64,000 nt of DNA from Algoriphagus sp. (lineage in GTDB: Bacteria; Bacteroidota; Bacteroidia; Cytophagales; Cyclobacteriaceae). The position numbers and the translations under genes are program-made. Below the pieces are notes generated by a model. It saw only the letters and a program-made list of their open reading frames with translations, ran no database searches and was not told the origin of the DNA. Within the stretch, counting starts at the first letter, position 1. Every line of letters begins with the position of its first letter. The stretch lies in NCBI RefSeq assembly GCF_029254265.1, contig NZ_JAQWXX010000047.1, positions 1-64,000 on the forward strand. The letters are read 5' to 3'. Below, one piece after another: positions 34,002 to 42,774 of the stretch.

Positions 34002-34424
34002 TTATTTTTCAAGCGGAAAACCATTTTGATACCAATCTCCAAGACCACCTTCCAATTGGTAAACCGAAGGATAACCCTGTTCGGTCAAAAATTCAGCTGC
34101 TTTTGCACTGCGAACGCCTGCAGAACAGTAGATTAATATAGATTTCTCTTTGTCTAACTGTTTTACTTTAGTCTCAAATTCCGGATCGTAGATATTGATC
34201 ACTGTAGCATTTGGGATTTTTCCTTCAGCTACCTCTTGAGGAGTTCTTACATCAAGAATGATTGTGTTTTCCTTTTCTGATAGGTTTTTAAAGCTGACAG
34301 CATCTACGCTTTGCACTCCTTGTTTTTGAGTGACTCCAACTGCGGTGCTTTCGGAAGTGGTTTTTTCTGGTTGACAAGAAAATAAGAGAATTGAAAATAC
34401 TGTAATGAGTAAGGTCGCTTTCAT
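34002..34424 (-). CDS. Rhodanese-like lipoprotein
   Basis: 140 aa. A lipobox L-L-F-S-C (about residue 17) anchors it outside the cytoplasm. One rhodanese domain with V-R-T-P-Q-E (the N-side CH2 motif), then the catalytic cysteine loop C-S-A-G-V-R-S-A and G-G-L-G-D-W. It may transfer sulfane sulfur or handle thiols in the periplasm. It lies convergent to the sulfur-amino-acid enzyme, a suggestive but unproven link. Confidence 0.88.
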   Translation of the reverse strand: MKATLLITVFSILLFSCQPEKTTSESTAVGVTQKQGVQSVDAVSFKNLSEKENTIILDVRTPQEVAEGKIPNATVINIYDPEFETKVKQLDKEKSILIYCSAGVRSAKAAEFLTEQGYPSVYQLEGGLGDWYQNGFPLEK

Positions 34425-34533
34425 GGTAAAATAGAAATTTCACCAAAAGTAACTTTTCTTAATCTTTCATAAAGTGATTTTTCTCACCGGGGTGGGATTT
34501 TAGAAAAACCCATGGTTTCAATCTTGATAAAGA

Positions 34534-34935
34534 TTATTTGGATTTTGAGAGATTATAAACATAACTGTTTTCGCCCTCCTTTTTTGTAAGGTTTGACAGC
34601 TTAGCGTCCTTCACAGTATATTTAAAATTTCCTGAAAGGATAAGCCCCCAGTTAAATTCTGCAGTCCAGATACATTCATCTGTGAATTTGATTTCATTGC
34701 CTACGATTTCATAAGTTCCTCTACAGATTGCTGGATATTTAGACTTGTTGGAGGTACCTGAAAACCTTCCGTTATCGAAAGTCAATGTGATGTCAGAGCT
34801 AACAAAATCTGTATTTGGTACAGTGAAATAAAATTGCCCAGTATAGGTCCCTTCTATGTTAGTTAGCACTGGTGTTTCTTCAGATTTACAGCTCCAAAAA
34901 ATCAATAAAAAGAAGAGTAAATGATTAATTTTCAT
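34534..34935 (-). CDS. Small lipoprotein of unknown function
   Basis: 133 aa with the lipobox F-W-S-C-K near residue 16. The mature part is beta-rich: G-T-Y-T-G-Q-F-Y-F, S-D-I-T-L-T-F-D-N-G-R-F-S-G-T-S, G-T-Y-E-I-V-G-N-E-I-K-F, resembling lipocalin/avidin-like small barrels of Bacteroidota lipoproteins. No catalytic motif. It is monocistronic. Confidence 0.65.
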   Translation of the reverse strand: MKINHLLFFLLIFWSCKSEETPVLTNIEGTYTGQFYFTVPNTDFVSSDITLTFDNGRFSGTSNKSKYPAICRGTYEIVGNEIKFTDECIWTAEFNWGLILSGNFKYTVKDAKLSNLTKKEGENSYVYNLSKSK

Positions 34936-35107
34936 AGTTTTTCAGGACGTGAAATCTTTAATGAGGTTACATCATTTTAGGTGAATCGCTATAGCTTTTG
35001 GAATTGATAATAAACTTATAATTAAATTATCCTTTCTAAAATTATTTGTTTTTCTAAAATATTTATTACCTTCTACTTCTTTTTAAGTTGTACATAATAA
35101 TAAACCC

Positions 35108-35503
35108 ATGGCAATTCAGCCTATTGAGCTAATTCTTGGTAGACAATTCATTGATGGGTTGTCAATGCCGGTTTTTTTAGTGGATACAGAAGGCAACCTT
35201 TTGTTTTATAATGAGCCAGCTGAGGAAATTCTGGGAATTCGGTTTGGGGAAACGGGAAGTATGCCCGTTGAAGAATGGTCAACAATCTTCAAGCCAACTG
35301 ACGCTGAAGGTAACCCTTTACCTCCTGAGAGTCTTCCCTTGGTACAAACTCTAACTCATCACAAACCTGCGCAGGGATCGTTTTACATTGATAATCTAAA
35401 AGGCGAAAAGCATTTGATCAATGTATCTGCAATCCCAATCGAAGGGAGACCAAAGCGTTTTCTTGGAGCAATGGCTTTGTTTTGGAACTCCAATTTCTCA
35501 TGA
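35108..35503 (+). CDS. Single PAS domain protein
   Basis: 131 aa, essentially one PAS domain: G-L-S-M-P-V-F-L-V-D-T-E-G-N-L-L-F-Y-N-E-P-A-E at the N terminus and I-N-V-S-A-I-P-I-E-G near the end. No kinase, HTH or other output domain. Its stop overlaps the start of the MBL-fold gene (ATGA, 35500-35503), so the sensor and the hydrolase are translationally coupled. Ligand unknown. Confidence 0.83.
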   Translation: MAIQPIELILGRQFIDGLSMPVFLVDTEGNLLFYNEPAEEILGIRFGETGSMPVEEWSTIFKPTDAEGNPLPPESLPLVQTLTHHKPAQGSFYIDNLKGEKHLINVSAIPIEGRPKRFLGAMALFWNSNFS

Positions 35504-36336
35504 AAATCAAAGTATGGGGTTGTAGGGGGTCATTACCCTCACCTGGACCCGAAAATATAATTTATGGGGGAAATACTTCTTGTGTAGAAGTCTCAAAAGA
35601 TGATACGCTAATCATTCTTGATGGTGGTTCAGGTATCCAGCGACTTGGGAAATCTCTTTCTCCTAAGATCAAGGAACTTCATGTTTTATTGACACATCTT
35701 CATATTGACCATACGATGGGATTGGGTTTTTTTCAACCACTTTACAATCCAAATATCCAAGTTCATTTTTGGGGGCCAAGCACAGCGTTGGAGCCTTTAT
35801 TACATCGATTACGTCGATATTTTTCCCCTCCATTATTTCCTGTCAGGTTAAATGAATTGCCAAAGCATCCTATCGTCCACGAAATTAATAACTCCGAATT
35901 TGAAATAGGAGATATAAAGATTAAATCGGCTTATATCTGTCATCCTGGGCCTACATTGGGTTTCCGGCTCACGGACGGGGATTCCGTATTTGCATATATG
36001 CCAGATCATGAGCCTGCGCTAGGCTCAGCAAACTTCCCACATGATGCTGATTGGACCAGTGGATTTGAAATTGCAGAAAATGCAGATTTGTTATTTCATG
36101 ATGGAGAGTATACCGCAGCAGAATACCAAACTAAAATAGGTTGGGGCCATAGTTCTTTGCAGGATGCAGTCGCTTTTGGAGCTTTAACTAAGGTAAAAAA
36201 GCTCGCAATTTTTCACCACGACCCATTAAATTCCGATGAGCGACTCAGTGAGATTTTTGAAGAATGTATTACGGTCAGAAAGCCAGACTATGAAGTGTTT
36301 CTCTGTAAAGAAGGTGAGGTTTTTGACTTGAGCTAG
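35500..36336 (+). CDS. MBL-fold metallo-hydrolase
   Basis: 278 aa from the ATG at 35500 (six codons inside a longer frame; the ATGA overlap and conserved M-K-I-K-V-W-G-C-R-G-S start fix it). Metal-binding motif T-H-L-H-I-D-H-T, later C-H-P-G-P-T-L-G, D-H-E-P and F-H-D-G-E-Y. The G-C-R-G-S-x-P-S-P-G start and ligands recall phosphodiesterase-like MBL proteins. Substrate unknown. It is coupled to the preceding PAS protein. Confidence 0.85.
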   Translation: MKIKVWGCRGSLPSPGPENIIYGGNTSCVEVSKDDTLIILDGGSGIQRLGKSLSPKIKELHVLLTHLHIDHTMGLGFFQPLYNPNIQVHFWGPSTALEPLLHRLRRYFSPPLFPVRLNELPKHPIVHEINNSEFEIGDIKIKSAYICHPGPTLGFRLTDGDSVFAYMPDHEPALGSANFPHDADWTSGFEIAENADLLFHDGEYTAAEYQTKIGWGHSSLQDAVAFGALTKVKKLAIFHHDPLNSDERLSEIFEECITVRKPDYEVFLCKEGEVFDLS

Positions 36337-36345
36337 TGAACTTTA

Positions 36346-36501
36346 TTACTTGGCTGTATTTTGACCAGCTTTATAGCCGTTTTCAAAGCCTTTTCTCATC
36401 GCTTCCTTACTTTCTTCCCAATTGTAAACTGTTTCAAAAATAAAAAACGTAGCTATTCCTATAAAGAAGAAGAGTATATCGCGCTTAGTGATCTTTTTCA
36501 T
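36346..36501 (-). CDS. Small single-pass membrane protein (51 aa)
   Basis: Read directly from the minus strand: ATG complement at 36499-36501, stop at 36346-36348. It starts M-K-K-I-T-K-R-D-I-L, has one hydrophobic helix (F-F-F-I-G-I-A-T-F-F-I-F, about 10-22), then E-T-V-Y-N-W-E-E-S-K-E-A and a polar tail. I recall proteins of this layout in related Bacteroidota, with the N-W-[ED]-E motif after the helix, but no function. Its coding strand is opposite the MBL gene. Confidence 0.75.
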   Translation of the reverse strand: MKKITKRDILFFFIGIATFFIFETVYNWEESKEAMRKGFENGYKAGQNTAK

Positions 36502-36690
36502 GGCTGTAAATTTATAATTGAACTACAAGACAGGTTCTTAGTTTTTAAATATTAATCGAAATCTCCTCAATAATTAATAATAGAAATAGCAGGTAAATTC
36601 ACCTTTAAGGGATTGCTTGGAGCTATTTTGGCTAATTTGAAAGGTTAGGAATTTTTTAAAATCTCAAACCATATATCTCAAATCTGTTTA

Positions 36691-38229
36691 CTACCCCGCC
36701 CAGCCTTCTCGATCTAGACTTCGATACTGAATTGCCTCCGCAAGATGCTCTACTTTGATGTTTTCCGAACCTGATATATCCGCAATTGTCCTAGCTACTT
36801 TTAGAATTCGATCATATGCTCTCGCCGAAAGTCCTAATCTTTCCATAGCAGTCTTTAAAAGTGTTTTACCAGCTTCATTGATTTGACAGACTTCTTTTAC
36901 TTGATGGGAGGGCATCATGGCATTGCAAAAAACTTCCGGATTATCTTTAAACCGTTCCTTTTGCCGCTCTCTTCCTTGGATCACCCGCTCACGGATTGAT
37001 TTGCTGGACTCGGTTTTTCGGGTGGAGGTCATCTCATCAAATTTCACGGGTGTCACTTCCACATGAAGGTCAATTCTATCCAAGAGAGGACCGGAAACTT
37101 TGTTCAAATAGCGCTGTACGATCCCGGGACCACAGACACATTCCTTGTCGGGATGATTGTAATAGCCACAGGGACAGGGGTTCATGCTCGCAATCAGCAT
37201 GAAATTGGCAGGGTAATCTACCGAAACTTTTGCACGTGAAATAGTGACTCTCCGCTCTTCAAGTGGTTGCCGCATTACTTCCAAGACGCTTCGCTTGAAT
37301 TCTGGTAATTCATCCAAAAACAAAACTCCATTATGAGCTAATGAGATCTCTCCAGGTTGAGGATTGCCTCCTCCTCCAACTAAGGCCACATCCGAAATAG
37401 TATGATGAGGACTTCGGAAGGGACGTTGGGCCAATAGACTTCCATTTTTTCCGAGTTTACCTGCTACTGAGTGAATTTTGGTAGTTTCCAAAGCTTCCAC
37501 AAGGGTGAGAGGAGGAAGAATCGAAGGAAGCCGCTTTGCCAACATGGTTTTGCCAGCACCTGGAGGTCCAATCATGATGACATTATGACCACCCGCTGCA
37601 GCGATTTCCATTGCCCGCTTGATATTTTCTTGCCCTTGCACATCTGCAAAATCAAATTCATTGTCATCCAGAGAATGATAAAATATTTCTCTAGTATCAG
37701 TGACTAAGGGCTCGATTTGTAAATCCCCCATCAAAAAATCAGCGGCTTGTTGCATAGTTTCCACTCCTATAATATCAAGGTTGTTTACGATTGAGGCTTC
37801 TTTGGCATTTTCAAGGGGTAGGATAAATCCTTTAAAGCCTCTTTTCCTGGCTTCTATGGCAATCGGGAGTACACCTTTGACAGGTCTGAGATTACCATCT
37901 AAAGAAAGCTCCCCCATGATGATGTATTCCCCTAATGAAGGAAATTCAACTTGCTCGGAGGCCTGAAGAATTCCCATTGCAATAGGTAAATCATATGCAG
38001 AACCTTCCTTTCGGACATCCGCAGGAGCCAAATTGATTACTACCTTTTGACGAGGCATCCGAAATCCAAAATATTTTAGAGCGGATTCCACTCGCTGTTG
38101 AGATTCTTTAACTGCCGAGTCAGGGAGTCCCACCATGAAAAAACTGGTTCCTTGACCAACGTTAACTTCAATTGTAATGATGTTTGCATCTACACCAGAG
38201 ACTGCACTTCCAAAAGTTTTTGCTACCAT
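36691..38229 (-). CDS. YifB/ComM family AAA ATPase (Mg-chelatase-like)
   Basis: 512 aa. N-terminal ComM-like domain (G-L-P-D-S-A-V-K-E-S-Q-Q-R-V), then an AAA module with Walker A G-P-P-G-A-G-K-T-M-L-A-K, Walker B L-F-L-D-E-L-P-E-F, and a C-P-C-G ... C-V-C-G cysteine cluster before L-L-D-R-I-D. ComM homologues are hexameric helicases that promote branch migration in natural transformation. No other competence genes are near. A short hairpin upstream belongs to the next minus-strand gene. Confidence 0.93.
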   Translation of the reverse strand: MVAKTFGSAVSGVDANIITIEVNVGQGTSFFMVGLPDSAVKESQQRVESALKYFGFRMPRQKVVINLAPADVRKEGSAYDLPIAMGILQASEQVEFPSLGEYIIMGELSLDGNLRPVKGVLPIAIEARKRGFKGFILPLENAKEASIVNNLDIIGVETMQQAADFLMGDLQIEPLVTDTREIFYHSLDDNEFDFADVQGQENIKRAMEIAAAGGHNVIMIGPPGAGKTMLAKRLPSILPPLTLVEALETTKIHSVAGKLGKNGSLLAQRPFRSPHHTISDVALVGGGGNPQPGEISLAHNGVLFLDELPEFKRSVLEVMRQPLEERRVTISRAKVSVDYPANFMLIASMNPCPCGYYNHPDKECVCGPGIVQRYLNKVSGPLLDRIDLHVEVTPVKFDEMTSTRKTESSKSIRERVIQGRERQKERFKDNPEVFCNAMMPSHQVKEVCQINEAGKTLLKTAMERLGLSARAYDRILKVARTIADISGSENIKVEHLAEAIQYRSLDREGWAG

Positions 38230-38230
38230 A

Positions 38231-38255
38231 AAAAAAGGAGACGATTAGGTCTCCT
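38231..38255 (-). terminator. Terminator downstream of the 120-aa membrane protein gene
   Basis: A 7-bp stem (38236-38242 with 38249-38255) with a T tract on the minus strand. Confidence 0.65.
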
Positions 38256-38291
38256 CAATATAGCAGTTTGCTTTAGTTGAAATGATATGTA

Positions 38292-38654
38292 TTAGGTAAT
38301 ATTTTGTCTAGGAGGGATATTACTAGAATCATTCTCAGAAGGCTTCTTCGAAGGATCTAGAGGTTTTGCTGTAGATTTTGGATGTTCAAAGTCATAAATT
38401 TTAGCTTTCAATGCATTCATGTCATTCTCCATTGCCTTAATTTTTGAAGAAAGGCTGCTATTTACAGAGTAGCTAATGCCCCAAGTAATGAGAAAAATAA
38501 CCAAGCCTGTAAGCGTGATTTTGACCATGGAGTCTGAAGTGATTTCATCCATTCCAAAAAGTCCACCTAGGGTGTCAAAGGCAATAAAGAAAATCAGAAA
38601 AGCGCCAAAATAAACCAACAAGGCTATTTGAAGTATTTGAAGAAATTTTTTCAT
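38292..38654 (-). CDS. Small membrane protein with two helices
   Basis: 120 aa. Two hydrophobic helices (about 6-28 and 46-63), then a short coiled-coil-like segment (S-L-S-S-K-I-K-A-M-E-N-D-M-N-A-L-K) and a disordered Pro/Ser/Lys tail. No family recognised. It lies 28 bp downstream of an ABC exporter gene on the same strand and may be co-transcribed with it. Confidence 0.7.
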   Translation of the reverse strand: MKKFLQILQIALLVYFGAFLIFFIAFDTLGGLFGMDEITSDSMVKITLTGLVIFLITWGISYSVNSSLSSKIKAMENDMNALKAKIYDFEHPKSTAKPLDPSKKPSENDSSNIPPRQNIT

Positions 38655-38682
38655 GGTTTACGATTTTGGTTTTACGAATATA

Positions 38683-40515
38683 CTAAACGGACTGAATACT
38701 GGAAAGCTTCTGATATAAGCCTTCTTTTTGGCTTAATTCTAAATGGGTACCTCTCTGGACAATCTCCCCGCGCTCAATAACAAGAATTTCATCTGCATGC
38801 TGTATGGTGCTCAACCGATGAGCAATCACTAATGTGGTTCTGTTTTGCATCAACTTGGTGAGAGCTTCTTGTACTAGAAGTTCCGATTCCGAATCAAGAG
38901 CTGAAGTAGCTTCATCAAGAATCAGGATTGGCGGATTTTTAAGGACAGCACGGGCTATGCTGATGCGTTGTTTTTGGCCTCCGGAAAGTTTGGATCCCCG
39001 TTCGCCTATTGAAGTATGGTAGCCATTTTCCAGGTTTTCAATAAAATCATGGGCATTTGCAATTTTAGCAGCGTCCATTACCTCAGTTTCGGTTACTCCA
39101 TCTATCCCAAAAGCAATATTGTTGAAAACTGTGTCATTAAACAAAATTGATTCTTGAGTTACTATTCCCATCAAGGTTCGTAAATCAGAGAGATCAAAAT
39201 CCCTAAGGTCAACCCCATCTAGAAGAATCTCTCCTGCTGTTGGGTCATAAAATCTTGGCACAAGGTCTGCCAATGTAGATTTCCCTCCCCCAGAAGGGCC
39301 TACCAGAGCTATGGTTTTACCACGTTCTAATGAAAAATTGATTTTATTTAAAACTTTGGCTTCTTCATAAGCGAAGCTTACATTTTTGAATTCAATTGAT
39401 TTATGAAAACCATCTAATGCTTTTGGTTTTGGTGGAGAACTGATTAAAGAAGTAGTATCGATCACTTGGAAAATCCGGTCAGCAGAGGCTATTCCACGTT
39501 GGATATTGCTCACTGCTCTTGAGATTTCTTTAGCTGGATTCAATACCTGAGTGAAAATAATTATATACGTGATGAAATTTGAAGCACTAAGTTCAGAATC
39601 TCCACTGAGTACCAACCCCCCGCCATAAACCAAAATCCCTGCAACTACGGATACCCCAAGAAACTGAGATATAGGAGAGGCCAATTCGTTTTTCAGAGCC
39701 ATATTCACATTTATATCCGCATAGTAATCTGTCTCCTGGTCGAATTTATTCTTCATAAATCGCTCGGCATTGAATGCCTTAATTACCCTCATTCCCCCAA
39801 GAGTTTCATCCAGAATATTCACAATTCTGCCAAGAGATTGTTGGCTTTGAACAGCCTTCTTCTTTAGTCTTCGAGTTATTCCTCCGATGATTGCACCTGA
39901 AATCGGGATAATTAATATTGTAAAAAGCGTCAGCTTCACTGACATGAAAAAGAGCACTCCAAAATAAAGGATAATGGTTGCCGGCTCTCGAAAAACTACC
40001 CGAAGCGATTGTACAATGGTATTCTCTACCTCTTGCACATCATTGGTCATTTTTGACATCAAATCTCCTTTCCGTTCATTGGAGAAATACCCAATGTGGA
40101 GTTTGCTTACTTGGCCGAAGATGTCCATTCGCATCTTTTTGATGACTACTGCTCTGACTTTTGCTAAAACTACTCCAGACAAATAGGTAAAAAGATTAGC
40201 AAGGAAAACGGAGAGAACAATAATAATACAGACGTAAAAAAGGGTTCCTTTTTTACCATATTCCTCAGCAACTTCGAGGAAATTGTAATTAAATAAATGT
40301 GAAAAATAGTCAATCGACAAGCTAAATTCTGGCTTTGAAGCATATTTGGAAAGGGTCGATGGATCAACCTGCTCAAAAATCACATCGAACAGAGGCTTGA
40401 GTAAAGTGAAATTCAATAAGCCGAAAATGATGGAAAGTAGCGCGTAGATAATGTAAACAGGAACGAACCTCCCATAGGGTTTGGCATAGGAAAGGATTCG
40501 TAAATAGGTATTCAT
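38683..40515 (-). CDS. ABC exporter, fused permease and ATPase (MsbA-like)
   Basis: 610 aa. Six membrane helices in the first ~330 residues with long intracellular loops, then an ABC domain: Walker A G-P-S-G-G-G-K-S-T, signature L-S-G-G-Q-K-Q-R, Walker B I-L-I-L-D-E-A-T-S-A-L-D and I-A-H-R-L-S-T-I-Q. Its substrate could be lipid A or another lipid. A lower-similarity paralogue is at 25924-27696. Downstream of the Wzi-like gene, on the same strand, with a 57-bp gap. Confidence 0.93.
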   Translation of the reverse strand: MNTYLRILSYAKPYGRFVPVYIIYALLSIIFGLLNFTLLKPLFDVIFEQVDPSTLSKYASKPEFSLSIDYFSHLFNYNFLEVAEEYGKKGTLFYVCIIIVLSVFLANLFTYLSGVVLAKVRAVVIKKMRMDIFGQVSKLHIGYFSNERKGDLMSKMTNDVQEVENTIVQSLRVVFREPATIILYFGVLFFMSVKLTLFTILIIPISGAIIGGITRRLKKKAVQSQQSLGRIVNILDETLGGMRVIKAFNAERFMKNKFDQETDYYADINVNMALKNELASPISQFLGVSVVAGILVYGGGLVLSGDSELSASNFITYIIIFTQVLNPAKEISRAVSNIQRGIASADRIFQVIDTTSLISSPPKPKALDGFHKSIEFKNVSFAYEEAKVLNKINFSLERGKTIALVGPSGGGKSTLADLVPRFYDPTAGEILLDGVDLRDFDLSDLRTLMGIVTQESILFNDTVFNNIAFGIDGVTETEVMDAAKIANAHDFIENLENGYHTSIGERGSKLSGGQKQRISIARAVLKNPPILILDEATSALDSESELLVQEALTKLMQNRTTLVIAHRLSTIQHADEILVIERGEIVQRGTHLELSQKEGLYQKLSSIQSV

Positions 40516-40572
40516 AAAAAGGGGGCTGAAAATAAACCCGAATTTACGGAAAATTGTCCGCTCGGGAAGTTA

Positions 40573-42273
40573 TTAGTAATTGTAATCGGGACGTAGGAAG
40601 TTCCATCGAAATCCAAGTTGTACTAATTGACTTGATTCGGGACTGTCCAAATCTTGGGCTGTTCTCCTTCGGAAAGTATGAGTAGCATCGATGAAGAAGT
40701 TGTGCCGAACCATATAACTCGCATTTAAATTGGTTTGAATGACTGTATTTTCAATTCCCTGTCCAATAAAATTCCCGAATAAACCAGTTGGGCTACCCAC
40801 GAGTCTGTTTTTCAGGACATCCCCCCCAAAGTTGGTTTCTGGATCGGGATCAGCGCCATATAATTGATGCATGGCGATTAACGTGAGATTTAATTTTGGG
40901 ATCGGTTGATAGCGAAGAATTCCCAAAAACTCCCTAAAGTTTGCTCCTCTAGGATGGGTAAGCGGAGTTCTCCAATTGCTATAGGATTGATAATCCTGCT
41001 TCTCTTGGAAGGTATAGGGTCTCGCTGTGTTAAACTCTAATTGTAAATCAAGATTTGAAATTTTGAATGCGTTGATATATTTATAGCCTGCTTGTACTCC
41101 ATATTTATTTCTTTTGGAGCCTTTCCCGTCAATTCCGAAAAACTCATTGAATACAAATTCATCCAATGCAAATTGACCATATAACTGCATCCCGGGATAT
41201 AAATTCCATTTGAAATCTGAGCCTAGCATCACTTTGTCTGGAGTCCCAAGACTTTGCTCCACCCATCTGAAAAATATAATTGGGTTGAAATAATTGAAGT
41301 TTGCCTGATCAGTCATTACTGACTCAAAGAATCCTAAGTTTAGCTTTTTGCCTACATCAAAACCTAGCCTATGGAATGAAAACCATTTTTGGGGATACCT
41401 TCCATCAGTAGGCCTTCCCCGATCATAGATTGCATCTGCTGTCATTTGAGTCCACACATTGGTGAGTTGAAATTTCCAGACTTTCGTATTCAATTTCACA
41501 AACATGTATGGATTTGAAAAGTCTGAAAGCAGGAATGATCGATAGCCCTCACCAACAAAATTACGGTCATGCCCGATTTGGGCCTGGATATTTTTTGTTA
41601 AGTTGAAATTGACATGACCAAGCGCAGAAAAATAACTGTAGCCCTTTGTGTTATATTCTTTCCAAAAGCCTTCACCGGGAACAGCCCCATTGTTAGCTGC
41701 GTAATTTTTGACCCAGGATGGGAAGAATGCCTCAGAAGAAGTGAAATAGGTATAAAATCCCACTTTTTTATCTATGGATCCTCGAACTACCACTCCTCTT
41801 GTCAGACGGTTTGGATTTTGATCATTATCAGTTTCCATTCCACCGCTCAGGAATAGGACCGGGCTTACGTGTATATCAAATTCGTCACTGTGGTAATAGG
41901 CTAGATCACCGGGTCTTTTATAAAGGGCATTTAAAAATGGCTTTTTCGAAAGTGAAGTTTCCCTGTCTACAAATTCCCAATTATCCTGACTCAAATAAGA
42001 GAGGTTAAACTGGTCTGATCTGCTTTTAATTACTGGGTCATTGGATAGCGAATCAAGATATTTTCCTAATAAATCCCTTCTTAAGGGTTTGAATCCTGTT
42101 TGAAAAATTGAATTGTTAGATCCTTGAAGGATCTCGTATCGTTCGAATCGATGATAATAATCCCGATCATAAGGGACATAGCTTCCCTGTGCAAAGAGAA
42201 ACTCTGGCATAAAAAGTAAGGATAAAAGCAGGAGCCAATAAATACTTAAGGTTGAATTTCTGGGAGTTTGCAT
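40573..42273 (-). CDS. Wzi/RemB-like outer-membrane protein
   Basis: 566 aa. A signal peptide ending F-L-F-A-Q and then a large beta-barrel: R-Y-E-I-L-Q-G-S, I-D-K-K-V-G-F-Y-T-Y-F, Q-I-G-H-D-R-N-F-V-G-E-G, W-T-Q-M-T-A and the terminal R-W-N-F-L-R-P. The layout fits capsule-assembly Wzi and the related gliding-motility protein RemB of Bacteroidota. A good promoter lies upstream at 42331-42360. It is probably involved in surface polysaccharide attachment. Confidence 0.85.
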   Translation of the reverse strand: MQTPRNSTLSIYWLLLLSLLFMPEFLFAQGSYVPYDRDYYHRFERYEILQGSNNSIFQTGFKPLRRDLLGKYLDSLSNDPVIKSRSDQFNLSYLSQDNWEFVDRETSLSKKPFLNALYKRPGDLAYYHSDEFDIHVSPVLFLSGGMETDNDQNPNRLTRGVVVRGSIDKKVGFYTYFTSSEAFFPSWVKNYAANNGAVPGEGFWKEYNTKGYSYFSALGHVNFNLTKNIQAQIGHDRNFVGEGYRSFLLSDFSNPYMFVKLNTKVWKFQLTNVWTQMTADAIYDRGRPTDGRYPQKWFSFHRLGFDVGKKLNLGFFESVMTDQANFNYFNPIIFFRWVEQSLGTPDKVMLGSDFKWNLYPGMQLYGQFALDEFVFNEFFGIDGKGSKRNKYGVQAGYKYINAFKISNLDLQLEFNTARPYTFQEKQDYQSYSNWRTPLTHPRGANFREFLGILRYQPIPKLNLTLIAMHQLYGADPDPETNFGGDVLKNRLVGSPTGLFGNFIGQGIENTVIQTNLNASYMVRHNFFIDATHTFRRRTAQDLDSPESSQLVQLGFRWNFLRPDYNY

Positions 42274-42330
42274 CGGATAAAGCTAGAAAAAGAGCTGAAA
42301 TCTAAAAACTGAGGATGTATATTTGCGCTC

Positions 42331-42360
42331 CAAATCTACTATAAAGATGCTTTTGAACAA
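42331..42360 (-). promoter_or_regulatory. Promoter of the Wzi-like gene
   Basis: On the minus strand, TTG (42360-42358), a 19-bp spacer and TAGATTTG (42338-42331), an exact match to TTG-N19-TAnnTTTG, about 58 bp before the start. Confidence 0.6.
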
Positions 42361-42385
42361 TTGGCTGAGAAATACTTGATAAAGA

Positions 42386-42417
42386 TTTGGTGAAAAATAT
42401 GAAAAAGGATAACTTTG
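42386..42417 (+). promoter_or_regulatory. Promoter of rpmE2
   Basis: TTTG (42386-42389), a 20-bp spacer and TAACTTTG (42410-42417), followed after 39 bp by the ATG. It is divergent to the Wzi-like gene promoter. Confidence 0.65.
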
Positions 42418-42456
42418 TGCCTCATTTGAAAAAGGTACTATATAACTAGCAATACA

Positions 42457-42705
42457 ATGAAAGCTGATATTCATCCAAATTACAGAGACGTCGTGTTCTA
42501 TGACACTTCAAGCGAATTCAAATTCATGACTAAGTCAACTATCGAGACTTCCGAGACAATCACTTGGGAAGATGGTAAAGACTATCCAGTTTATAAAATT
42601 GAAGTTAGTTCTGAGTCTCATCCTTTCTACACAGGTAAGAAAATGATGTTGGATACTGCAGGTCGAGTTGAGAAATTCAACAGAAGATACGCAGCTAAGA
42701 AGTAA
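42457..42705 (+). CDS. rpmE2: 50S ribosomal protein L31, type B
   Basis: 82 aa. It starts [14 protein letters not shown] and ends [10 protein letters not shown]; no CxxC zinc motif, so this is the type B (zinc-independent) form. It has its own promoter and terminator, as usual. Confidence 0.97.
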   Translation: MKADIHPNYRDVVFYDTSSEFKFMTKSTIETSETITWEDGKDYPVYKIEVSSESHPFYTGKKMMLDTAGRVEKFNRRYAAKK

Positions 42706-42725
42706 TTCTTCCCAACCTTACTTGA

Positions 42726-42765
42726 AAAAGTCTCCCGGAGCATGGATTCCGGGAGACTTTTTTAT
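42726..42765 (+). terminator. Terminator of rpmE2
   Basis: A 14-bp stem (42726-42739 with 42748-42761) followed by T residues. The T tract overlaps a TATTTTTG -7 element (42763-42770) for the next gene. Confidence 0.85.
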
Positions 42766-42770
42766 TTTTG
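42763..42770 (+). promoter_or_regulatory. -7 element embedded in a terminator T tract
   Basis: TATTTTTG matches TAnnTTTG exactly and ends four bases before the ATG at 42775. If used, the message of the GlmU-like gene would be leaderless. The element lies within and just after the rpmE2 terminator U tract. Confidence 0.4.
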
Positions 42771-42774
42771 CTTC

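Noticed and set aside
36361-36555. 64-aa plus-strand open frame
   Set aside because: The minus strand here carries a better-supported 51-aa membrane protein.
42315-42323. Plus-strand TATATTTG near 42318 as a second rpmE2 promoter
   Set aside because: No -33 TTG at proper spacing, and a much better promoter lies at 42386-42417.
42742-42774. Upstream start for the GlmU-like gene
   Set aside because: It falls within the rpmE2 terminator hairpin.
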